DNA of 34,460 nt from JAEYZS01 sp964469265 (GTDB lineage: Bacteria > Bdellovibrionota > Bdellovibrionia > Bdellovibrionales > JAEYZS01), in contig CAYXYF010000024.1 in NCBI GenBank assembly GCA_964469265.1, positions 1 through 34,460 on the forward strand. The letters are read 5' to 3'. Positions within the stretch are counted from its first letter, which is position 1; every line of letters begins with the position of its first letter. Shown here in pieces: positions 29,253 to 34,460 of this stretch. The position numbers were made by a program, and so were the translations under genes. The notes under the pieces are model-generated. The model was not told where the DNA came from. It ran no database searches and saw nothing but the letters and a program-made list of their open reading frames with translations.

Positions 29253-31274
29253 TTATAAATTGCTGTATACTGATTCTTCTACTTTTGATCGCACTTCTTT
29301 AGGTAGTGTGGAACCTTGTTTGATCATCCAGTCTTGATCTTCGATTAGTTGTTCTGGAGTGATACCTGTTCTTTGTCGTAAAGCATCCAATTCTCCTTGA
29401 ACTTCTTCAAATTCAGTTATTCTGACTTGGTAATCTTCAGACCAAAGTTCTTTATCACCATCTTGCATGAGAACTGGTATCTCTTGGTGTTTTCTTTTCG
29501 GTTGTGCGTGTGCAACAATCGTTTTATCACCATTTGTTGCTACTTCAATTAATTGGATAGAAACGTCTAACTGTTCCGGATCATAGCGAACCAAGAACCT
29601 TTTGCCAATGTTGTATTTTCTAAATTCGAGGTCAATCTTATCGTGCGCATCATACACTTCGAAAATGTATTCTTTTTTCGCAATGCGCAGGTGCAGTCCA
29701 TCACTCTTGTAGGTAATTGGTTTCGTTTCAACCACCCAGAACATGTCAATCATTTCTAAGTAATCTACTGATTCAGCTATTGGAGCAGGCATTGCATATA
29801 CTTCAGTTCTTGTTTTACCTTTAAACAATGGATGTTCTGCAGTATTCCACATTTTTACTGCCAATTCCCAAGCCTTGATTGTATCTTCTTTGGTAAGCAA
29901 TAGGTGTTTGTTTTCCAAAATGAAATCAACGTTTGGAACGTTGTCTAAATTTCTTGATTTGATGGATTGCTTATCTGAGAACCAAAACGTGGATATCACT
30001 TGCTGTTGCAGTCTGTTAAATAGACCTTCAGCAGGATTGGCTTTCGATGAAGCCATGTACGTGCCAGATTTGGTTTTTCGTCGTGGAGCTGTAGGATGAT
30101 GAACTCCTTTTTCACGTGCTACTAATCCAGTGTATAGTTCTTGCATGCGTGCAGACTTATGGCCTGATTGATTGTCGTATGTTAATTTGAATGGTCTACT
30201 TTGTGCAAAGTTCATTGCAGATCTAAGCGCGGTGAAGTGATCAATGTGGTTTTCGGTCTCAGATAGTGAGTAACCAATAATCATTTCGGAGAAGACATCG
30301 AAAACAGGGTTGATTTTCAATTGTGCAGCATTTCCTGATACGTTATCTTGGTAGTGAACCCAGTCGAGTTTTGTTCCATCAATTGCCCAATATACATTTG
30401 GAAACCATTGAGATTTTTCTCTGGACAATTTATGTCCAAATTCATTTGAAAAGATATCCTTACCGTGGCGCGCCAATGTCCAAATTCTTTTAACCTCTGG
30501 TTGATCCAAGTACATTCCAATTGCTTGTTCTGAAAGTGTTGGCCAACCTTTAGATTCATTCACTCGGTGATACATTGCGTGCAATATTGAAATCAATGGT
30601 TTGTTTGGAAGGCAGTAGGTAGCTAATAAGTAATCTGCAACGTCTCCGACAATTTTTCTGCGGTTAATGTTGTTAGTACTGCCATGAATCAAACTAATGC
30701 AACCTTCTTGTTTGTATCTTTTATAAGCACGCTCAAGCGATCTACAGTTACCAGGAATGGAATGGGTGTAATCTTTAGAAGGTAGTAAATTGATCGCGTT
30801 AGAAATAGTTTCCCACAGGCGCGCTTTATTGCCAGTTATTTTTCGGTAGTTCGTTGCTTTAGCAATTACAATTGAGTCAACAGCATTTAAAATGATTGCG
30901 TTGGTACAGTACTCTAGTTGTTTTTCTTTCGAAAGTGGTTTACCGTTTTCTTTTCTGTAGGATATAAAGAAATTAGCAGATAATAAATCGGGTTTTAAGT
31001 AGCTTTCAAATATATCTTTTGCCGCAGCTTCTTTTGCAGGTCCTGCGAGATCTTCGGTTCGTTGTTTAATATCAGAACGCATGGTTGCGAATTCAACTAA
31101 AGCAGTTCTACCGTTGCCTCCGCGACGAATTAGATTAAGGGAGCCACGCTTTACATGAGATTGATATGTATAGAGTGGCATACCCAATTCATTGATCAAG
31201 AAGCTAGATTCTACACATAGAATATTATTATAGTATTCGTACATCGTAATCGTTTTAATAATGGCAATTGCCAT
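29253..31274 (-). CDS. MuA-type DDE transposase
   Basis: 673 residues if started at ATG 31274; M11 (31244) is an alternative. N-terminal region has HTH-like segments, and a basic domain near residues 172-210 (GNCRSLERAYKRYKQEGCISL). The RNase H-like catalytic core has Asp299 (YWAIDGTKLDW), Asp367 (KLTYDNQSG) and Glu416 (NPAEGLFNRL), spacing 68 and 49, close to MuA D269-D336-E392. The C-terminal beta barrel and helical tail follow (to DQDWMIKQG...). It performs strand transfer for integration and replicative transposition and is the defining gene of this phage. Confidence 0.9.
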   Translation of the reverse strand: MAIAIIKTITMYEYYNNILCVESSFLINELGMPLYTYQSHVKRGSLNLIRRGGNGRTALVEFATMRSDIKQRTEDLAGPAKEAAAKDIFESYLKPDLLSANFFISYRKENGKPLSKEKQLEYCTNAIILNAVDSIVIAKATNYRKITGNKARLWETISNAINLLPSKDYTHSIPGNCRSLERAYKRYKQEGCISLIHGSTNNINRRKIVGDVADYLLATYCLPNKPLISILHAMYHRVNESKGWPTLSEQAIGMYLDQPEVKRIWTLARHGKDIFSNEFGHKLSREKSQWFPNVYWAIDGTKLDWVHYQDNVSGNAAQLKINPVFDVFSEMIIGYSLSETENHIDHFTALRSAMNFAQSRPFKLTYDNQSGHKSARMQELYTGLVAREKGVHHPTAPRRKTKSGTYMASSKANPAEGLFNRLQQQVISTFWFSDKQSIKSRNLDNVPNVDFILENKHLLLTKEDTIKAWELAVKMWNTAEHPLFKGKTRTEVYAMPAPIAESVDYLEMIDMFWVVETKPITYKSDGLHLRIAKKEYIFEVYDAHDKIDLEFRKYNIGKRFLVRYDPEQLDVSIQLIEVATNGDKTIVAHAQPKRKHQEIPVLMQDGDKELWSEDYQVRITEFEEVQGELDALRQRTGITPEQLIEDQDWMIKQGSTLPKEVRSKVEESVYSNL

Positions 31275-31275
31275 T
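31260..31275. repeat. 16-base perfect palindrome over the transposase start codon
   Basis: AATGGCAATTGCCATT is a perfect palindrome containing the ATG of the transposase at 31272-31274. If translation starts at M11 the palindrome is in the leader. It could be an operator or, as RNA, a fold that hides the start codon. Confidence 0.4.
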
Positions 31276-31288
31276 TGTTTTTTATTTG

Positions 31289-31329
31289 TTCCTGCAGGGG
31301 AATCGAACCCCTGTTGAACCGTTCAGGAA
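31289..31329 (-). other. tRNA T-arm-like hairpin in the transposase leader
   Basis: On the minus strand AGGGG-TTCGATT-CCCCT (31296-31312) is a perfect 5-base stem with a 7-base loop matching the TTCRANT consensus of tRNA T arms. TTCCTG and CAGGAA (31324-31329 with 31289-31294) close an outer stem, like an acceptor. There is no D or anticodon arm at the right distance, so it is not a complete tRNA. It lies about 15 bases upstream of the transposase ATG, in the leader of that transcript. Confidence 0.5.
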
Positions 31330-31372
31330 TATTCACTACATTTGAGGCTCTTAAACTTAAAATTGTAGTGAA
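31314..31372 (+). promoter_or_regulatory. Consensus Bacteroidota promoter with overlapping inverted repeat
   Basis: TTG at 31314-31316, 20 bases, then TACATTTG at 31337-31344 match the TTG...TAnnTTTG promoter of Bacteroidota exactly. TTCACTACA (31332-31340) and TGTAGTGAA (31364-31372) form an inverted repeat spaced by 23 bases; the left arm overlaps the -7 element and the right arm ends at the ATG of the plus-strand gene 31373. Likely an operator. It reads away from the transposase. Confidence 0.55.
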
Positions 31373-31576
31373 ATGGATAATATTGAATTAGCGCACAAGC
31401 GCATCAAGCTAGAAAGTAATATGGTGGATATACTTCGCTTCAAGGTAGAGGCACTAGAGAATTTGCTAAAGAACCACATTCCAAATTTTGAAGAACAATA
31501 TGATCGTGCTTTTGTTCTTGCTGAACACAAGGTAAAGAAGAGTCAAGAAGAGATTCGCGACCGCCAAAGCGATTAA
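31373..31576 (+). CDS. Small charged coiled-coil protein, 67 aa
   Basis: 67 residues, wholly helical and charged (IELAHKRIKLESNMVDILRFK then EDRAFVLAEHKVKK-like end). Start ATG 31373 follows a perfect -7 element by 28 bases, supporting transcription. It lies between the transposase and the early Ner-like genes on the opposite strand, so its transcript runs against the early transcript. Possible regulatory role; family unknown. A shadow frame on the other strand (31440-31658) overlaps it. Confidence 0.55.
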   Translation: MDNIELAHKRIKLESNMVDILRFKVEALENLLKNHIPNFEEQYDRAFVLAEHKVKKSQEEIRDRQSD

Positions 31577-31658
31577 TTGATTCGTTTATTGAGTTCTGAT
31601 AGTTATTTAGCTCTTCTTCGCGTATTGCTAATTCGTTTTGGTAATTTATTGATTTCAT
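31440..31658 (-). CDS. Doubtful overlapping gene, 72 aa
   Basis: The first 28 residues (KSINYQNELAIREEELNNYQN and on) look coding and the frame has an AT-rich leader like its neighbours, with 13 bases to the previous gene. The remainder runs antisense to the 31373 gene and is less protein-like (many Ser, Leu, Cys). Either the real product is only partly represented, or the minus operon contains a gene converging on the plus gene. Kept at low confidence because the non-overlapping part is the convincing one. Confidence 0.3.
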   Translation of the reverse strand: MKSINYQNELAIREEELNNYQNSINESINRFGGRESLLDSSLPCVQQEQKHDHIVLQNLECGSLANSLVPLP

Positions 31659-31671
31659 AATTTTGATTTTT

Positions 31672-31914
31672 TTAGTTTAAAATTTCATCCAGCATGTTTA
31701 GCTGTTTGATGGTTTTGCATTTCGTGTTGTCGGTTCCTTCGAGGATATCAACTGTTACTTTCATTATTTGATGATCGACCGTAACGTCTAGTACTCCTTT
31801 TTTCCAACATTCATAGTTGAGGTCTGAATCGTCATCTGGAAGCCAGTCGCTGTGAAAGTCTAGCTTGAAACCCATATTTTTGAGTTTCAGAGGCAGGTTT
31901 TTAGTATATTCCAT
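31672..31914 (-). CDS. Small early protein, 80 aa
   Basis: 80 residues. LPLKLKNMGFKLDFHSDWLPDDDSDLNYE, then a beta strand region VDVTVDHQIMKVTVDI-like and a helical end IKQLNMLDEILN. Second gene of the leftward early operon after the Ner-like gene, with three bases between. Function unknown. Confidence 0.55.
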   Translation of the reverse strand: MEYTKNLPLKLKNMGFKLDFHSDWLPDDDSDLNYECWKKGVLDVTVDHQIMKVTVDILEGTDNTKCKTIKQLNMLDEILN

Positions 31915-31917
31915 AGT

Positions 31918-32130
31918 TTACTTAATGTTTTCTAAAGCCTTATTTACCTCTATGCAAAGGCTTGCATATTCTTTTCGAATGGTATCGGCAGTAATGTTGT
32001 TTCGATCGCCGCGAAGACATTGGCGGATGTAGTATTTCGTAAAGCCGTGTTTCTCTTCAAGTTTGTTCAGAACAATTAAGTTCCAAGACTCCCGTTTTTT
32101 CGGATTTGTTTTTTTTGTACTTTCGTGCAT
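31918..32130 (-). CDS. Ner/Cro-like DNA-binding protein
   Basis: 70 residues. Basic N-terminus (STKKTNPKKRE), then LEEKHGFTKYYIRQCLRGDRNN, a helix-turn-helix-like unit whose second helix is FTKYYIRQCL. It is the first gene of the early operon and is divergent from the repressor-like gene, which is where Mu encodes ner. Its promoter has a perfect -7 (TATATTTG at 32157-32164 on this strand). By analogy it would shut down early and repressor transcription. Confidence 0.65.
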   Translation of the reverse strand: MHESTKKTNPKKRESWNLIVLNKLEEKHGFTKYYIRQCLRGDRNNITADTIRKEYASLCIEVNKALENIK

Positions 32131-32213
32131 TGCTTATTGTGTTTCGTTGTTCGGAGCAAATATAGAAACTATTTTTACTAATAAACAAGTAATGGAAACT
32201 AATTTTACCAATA
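32131..32213. promoter_or_regulatory. Divergent promoters and repeated operator between repressor and Ner-like gene
   Basis: Leftward: TTG (32186-32188, minus strand), 21 bases, TATATTTG (32164-32157). Rightward: TTG (32147-32149), 20 bases, TATTTTTA (32170-32177), one base from consensus. A 22-base direct repeat (32162-32183 and 32192-32213, 19 identical, period 30) begins ATAGAAACTA / ATGGAAACTA and covers the promoters and the repressor start codon. It resembles a repressor operator pair. Confidence 0.65.
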
Positions 32214-32641
32214 TAAAAGAAAGAATATTGTATTACACTGATTTTAAAGGCTTTTCAAAGGAAAGATTTTTTTCCGATTTGGGAGTTACTTATGGAAATT
32301 TCAAAGGTTCTGCCAAAGAAAAAGCATTAAGTTCTGACGTTTTAGCAAAGATAGTTACTAAGTATCCCGAAATAAACACGCACTGGCTCCTCACCGGCAA
32401 AGGCGAAATGTTATTAAAAGAACCCATAACGGCTCCAACTGTAGATCAGGTTCCTGATGCTGGGAACGCGCAGGCAGTTGAGTTGTTAGAGAAAGAGGTG
32501 GCCACTTTGAAAGAAGCACTAAAAGAAGCCTATAAAGAGAATGGCAGGCTGGAGTTGTATTTAGAACAAGCAAAAGAAGCAATAGTGGCTTTAAAAAAGA
32601 GTGATTCAGGTATTGGTGTGCCAGAATTGAAGAATAAGTGA
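32192..32641 (+). CDS. Phage repressor-like DNA-binding protein
   Basis: 149 residues from ATG 32192. The frame extends 43 codons upstream to 32063, but that part crosses the divergent promoter, so the inner ATG is preferred. The first 75 residues carry an HTH with the phrase KERILYYTDFKGFSKERFFSD and end TKYPEINTHWLLTGKGEML, the form of Bacteroidota phage repressors. A coiled coil (ELLEKEVATLKEALKEAYKEN) follows. No S24 protease domain is seen, so induction must work differently from lambda or RecA-cleaved repressors. Position matches Mu c. Confidence 0.75.
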   Translation: METNFTNIKERILYYTDFKGFSKERFFSDLGVTYGNFKGSAKEKALSSDVLAKIVTKYPEINTHWLLTGKGEMLLKEPITAPTVDQVPDAGNAQAVELLEKEVATLKEALKEAYKENGRLELYLEQAKEAIVALKKSDSGIGVPELKNK

Positions 32642-32660
32642 TGATTAAAAATAATAAGAT

Positions 32661-33062
32661 ATGATAACTCCAAAAATGAAAGACGATGTTTTAAAACATC
32701 TTGTTGCTGCAGAGGTTGCGGTTATGCACCACAACATTGATGCGAATCCAATTTTAAACGACACAGGGATAAGCTTGAGTGATTTTAACGGTATCCTTAT
32801 GGCTTTTAACGATTCTGGTATGATTGCATATAACGGGTTGAGTAGGAGGCATTATTTTAGTGTTCTGGTGAATGAAAGTGCGCACGACAAGCTTTATAAA
32901 GGTGGGTACCAACTGGAAGAACTTGTGCTTGAGCATGAACTAAATAAGCTACATAATGAAATTGAAGAACTTAACAATAAGTTTGGCAAGGAAAACCTAT
33001 TAAAAGTAACCGGTATTGCCTCTAATATTACTACATTACTTAGTTTCTTTCTTAAGAAATGA
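32661..33062 (+). CDS. Immunity-region protein, winged-helix-like plus coiled coil
   Basis: 133 residues. The first 75 (ITPKMKDDVLKHLVAAEVAV, then ISLSDFNGILMAFNDSGMIAYNG) look like a winged helix. A coiled coil (LEHELNKLHNEIEELNNKFG) and a hydrophobic end (ASNITTLLSFFL) follow. It lies downstream of the repressor on the same strand, and could modulate it or act at the membrane. Its last 27 bases overlap the opposing gene at 33036. Family not named. Confidence 0.55.
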   Translation: MITPKMKDDVLKHLVAAEVAVMHHNIDANPILNDTGISLSDFNGILMAFNDSGMIAYNGLSRRHYFSVLVNESAHDKLYKGGYQLEELVLEHELNKLHNEIEELNNKFGKENLLKVTGIASNITTLLSFFLKK

Positions 33063-33344
33063 TTCAGGAAGAGCGTAATTCCCTTTAGTGTAGGGACTAT
33101 TCAATAAAAACCGAACTAAATCTTCTAGAGAGAATGTTGTTTCATTGTCCAGGGCAAATGGTTCGTGAATAATGTTGAGATTTACAGCTACATCATCGTC
33201 AGTAAGTATCTTTACATTGACGTAATGCTCACTTTTTATGCTTGGCTGTTCATTTGAAGCGTCCAAATATTTCAAAAACATTGTTAATTCCACTTTCACT
33301 TTATACGCTTCTTTGAATCCGCTGGTTGTATCTTGTCCTTTCAT
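33036..33344 (-). CDS. Protein of unknown function, 102 aa, right-end unit
   Basis: 102 residues. Strand-rich middle (VKVELTMFLKYLDAS, then VNVKILTDDDVAVNLNIIHE) and an acidic helix (FSLEDLVRFLLNSPYTKG). It overlaps the repressor partner convergently and follows the 33354 gene by nine bases. The pair has its own promoter outside the early and late operons, so it may be expressed in the lysogen. Function unknown. Confidence 0.5.
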   Translation of the reverse strand: MKGQDTTSGFKEAYKVKVELTMFLKYLDASNEQPSIKSEHYVNVKILTDDDVAVNLNIIHEPFALDNETTFSLEDLVRFLLNSPYTKGNYALPESFLKKETK

Positions 33345-33353
33345 ATCAACAAA

Positions 33354-33854
33354 CTATTTTAAAATTAATAAACCTGTTAACACTCCATTTATCAATAGAG
33401 ATATATTTCGTTGCCGTTTAACGCGTTTAATCTGATGATCCTTTACGGTCAATAAGGTGTCCTTGGAGTTAATGATGTATCGCTGACCTGCGATTACACT
33501 GTCTTTTTTACGATCCATCTTTACATACTGGAATATGGTTGTATCCTGCTTGGTGATTACAATATCCTGCAGTTGTATGATGTTTACTGTGTCTTTTTGC
33601 GCTTTTGCCGTTGCTAACTGTCCTTTAATGTCTTTCAGTTGCCTTCCGATGTGATGAATTACTTGTCTATCTACTGCAATTTGATTCATTAAGCCAAGAA
33701 TATCTTTTTCTTTATTCTCAATTCGCGTTTCAATCACCTTTACAGGTGCAACTGGATATATTTGTTTAGGTTCTTTGCGAAATACAAGTAATAAAATACA
33801 GATCAATATTAATGCAAAGGAAATTAGGTTTGCTAGTGTTAATTTAAGTGCCAT
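33354..33854 (-). CDS. Membrane protein with coiled coil, right-end unit
   Basis: 166 residues. N-terminal membrane helix (LISFALILICILLLVF, residues 10-25), a periplasmic or cytoplasmic helical region with IENKEKDILGLMNQIAVDRQV, and a hydrophobic C-terminus (ISLLINGVLTGLLIL). Rz-like spanins have one such helix plus coiled coil, so this is a possible envelope-acting protein; but the separate promoter (CAAAGGTA, 33872-33879) suggests expression from the prophage. The ATG is immediately preceded by the palindrome copy at 33855-33869. Confidence 0.5.
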   Translation of the reverse strand: MALKLTLANLISFALILICILLLVFRKEPKQIYPVAPVKVIETRIENKEKDILGLMNQIAVDRQVIHHIGRQLKDIKGQLATAKAQKDTVNIIQLQDIVITKQDTTIFQYVKMDRKKDSVIAGQRYIINSKDTLLTVKDHQIKRVKRQRNISLLINGVLTGLLILK

Positions 33855-33871
33855 TTAAACAGTGTTTTACT

Positions 33872-33904
33872 CAAAGGTAAAGCAAAAACTTATTAAACAA
33901 CAAA
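33872..33904 (-). promoter_or_regulatory. Bacteroidota-type promoter for the right-end unit
   Basis: On the minus strand TACCTTTG (33872-33879) is an exact -7 element. TTG at 33898-33900 is 18 bases upstream, and a TTTG at 33901-33904 gives the usual longer spacing. It reads toward the 33354-33854 gene. Confidence 0.6.
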
Positions 33905-34041
33905 TTTAATTGCTCGTAACCGTTGGTATTACTACTATTTCATACTTTTAAGACCGTATTATCCCCCTGTCTAAAGTGTGCTTTCATTCAATTATGAGGC
34001 TTTTTTTAGTATTGTCTATATCTCAATACATAGTTGCGTTA

Positions 34042-34137
34042 ATGGAATTTGCACCACCAACTGCACCACCAACTGCACAACCAACTGTTCTTACGCACAA
34101 AACCACCAACCTTAAAAAAAGACTGTTTAAGGGATGA
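34042..34137 (+). repeat. 12-base tandem repeat within a short frame
   Basis: GCACCACCAACT occurs twice (34051-34062, 34063-34074) and once with one change (34075-34086). As translation it gives APPTAPPTAQPT in a 31-codon frame from ATG 34042 to TGA 34135-34137 ending NLKKRLFKG. No promoter or family supports a gene, but a short proline-rich peptide cannot be excluded. The region is otherwise without genes. Confidence 0.45.
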
Positions 34138-34204
34138 TTAAATACGGGTTTTTGGTTATTTTATTGAGAAGAATGATAGATTTAGAGCCGTTTTAAGGGT
34201 GTTT

Positions 34205-34324
34205 AGGTAGTAGAGTGGTAGTGAATGTTATTTGTGGTAGTTGTAAGGGGAGTGAAGTGGTAGTAAAGTGATAGCAAACGGTAAATTTTGTACGATTCGT
34301 TTGGGTTGGTTATTGAGTGGTAAA
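34205..34324. repeat. Cluster of GTGGTAGT repeats near the phage left end
   Basis: GTGGTAGT occurs at 34215, 34234 and 34257, with weaker copies at 34205 (AGGTAGT), 34268 (GTGATAGC) and 34317 (GTGGTAAA). Flanks of three copies also agree (A-rich before, AA after). The cluster lies between the last gene and the presumed terminus. Such arrays may bind transposase, an IHF-like protein or the repressor. The left end of the window lacks this motif, which speaks against a shared transposase site. Confidence 0.4.
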
Positions 34325-34460
34325 AGGTCTGAAAGTGTTGGGGTTTGGGGTTTTTTTGGCTTTTTTTGGATTGTTTGTTATTGTATTGGTTGTTTTAGGG
34401 GGGGTACTTACTGAGATAACAGACAATAACCTAACGAAAATTGTAATTGACCATACACAA
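34286..34460. other. Candidate phage left end and possible host flank
   Basis: Read from the right edge inward (minus strand), TG at 34425 is followed by GTAC 18 bases later (34404-34407), and a second GTAC lies at 34290-34293 in TCGTACAAAA. In Mu the left end has L1 near position 6-27 and L2 near 111-132; here the two GTACs lie about 19 and 133 bases from the TG. 34426-34460 would be host DNA, containing AACCT at 34428-34432. The exact terminus is unproven. From 33901 to 34460 no gene is supported; a G7 run (34398-34404) and T-rich tracts also occur. Confidence 0.4.

Noticed and set aside
31289..31360. Complete tRNA gene on the minus strand
   Set aside because: Only the T-arm and an acceptor-like closing stem are present; no D arm, anticodon arm or correctly spaced 5' acceptor strand.
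32063..32191. N-terminal extension of the repressor (43 residues)
   Set aside because: It crosses the divergent promoter and the Ner-like gene's start; the ATG at 32192 begins the conserved domain.
34051..34086. CRISPR array
   Set aside because: The 12-base units are directly adjacent with no spacers; no cas genes are present.

Overview
The window holds an essentially complete Mu-like transposable phage (prophage) with a contractile-tail gene set, about 34.4 kb, with only a few tens of bases of possible host DNA at each edge. The host is very probably a member of the Bacteroidota, likely a flavobacterium-like organism. The DNA is AT-rich, start codons mostly lack Shine-Dalgarno sequences, several intergenic regions carry the Bacteroidota promoter pattern TTG-N18-21-TAnnTTTG, and several small genes belong to families typical of Bacteroidota phages (DUF4494, DUF4406, DUF6046-like). 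Relative to Mu the phage is inverted: the immunity end is at the right of the window and the tail-fibre end at the left.

Layout from right to left. 33.9-34.46 kb is a gene-poor, repeat-rich end. 33.0-33.9 kb holds two minus-strand genes of unknown role behind their own promoter. 32.19-33.06 kb holds a plus-strand repressor-like gene and a partner. A divergent promoter/operator region at 32.15 kb also drives a small Ner/Cro-like gene on the minus strand. Then come the MuA-type DDE transposase (29.25-31.27 kb), a MuB-type ATPase with degenerate nucleotide-binding motifs, a second P-loop ATPase, DUF3164, and a long early operon of about 17 small genes (DUF4494, DUF4406, a MazG-like pyrophosphohydrolase, a miniature P-loop protein and others) down to a terminator at 21.77 kb. 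Just beyond that terminator is a small helix-turn-helix-like gene (21456-21713), a candidate late regulator.

The late genes are split into two divergent blocks around a 170-base control region at 15.26-15.43 kb. The plus block (15.43-21.47 kb) carries small terminase, large terminase, gp36-like DUF1320, DUF935 portal, a MuF head protein with an extra C-terminal toxin-like domain, gpG-like morphogenesis protein and a neck/tail terminator candidate. The minus block (15.26-0.34 kb) carries ClpP-type head protease with a nested scaffold, a major capsid protein with a signal-peptide-like N-terminus, amidase, a membrane/coiled-coil lysis candidate, sheath, tube, tail assembly chaperone with a probable -1 frameshift, tape measure, baseplate hub, spike, wedge proteins, a beta-helix protein and a terminal fibre-like protein. 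A small plus-strand gene and a strong convergent terminator close the left end.

The observations most worth following are: two candidate -1 frameshift sites (chaperone pair at 9168-9174; portal/MuF junction at 19063-19069); the toxin-like domain on the MuF protein; the MuB homologue with altered Walker A and B motifs; a tRNA T-arm-like hairpin in the transposase leader; operator-like repeats in the immunity region; and candidate phage termini with Mu-like spacing of GTAC-centred repeats.
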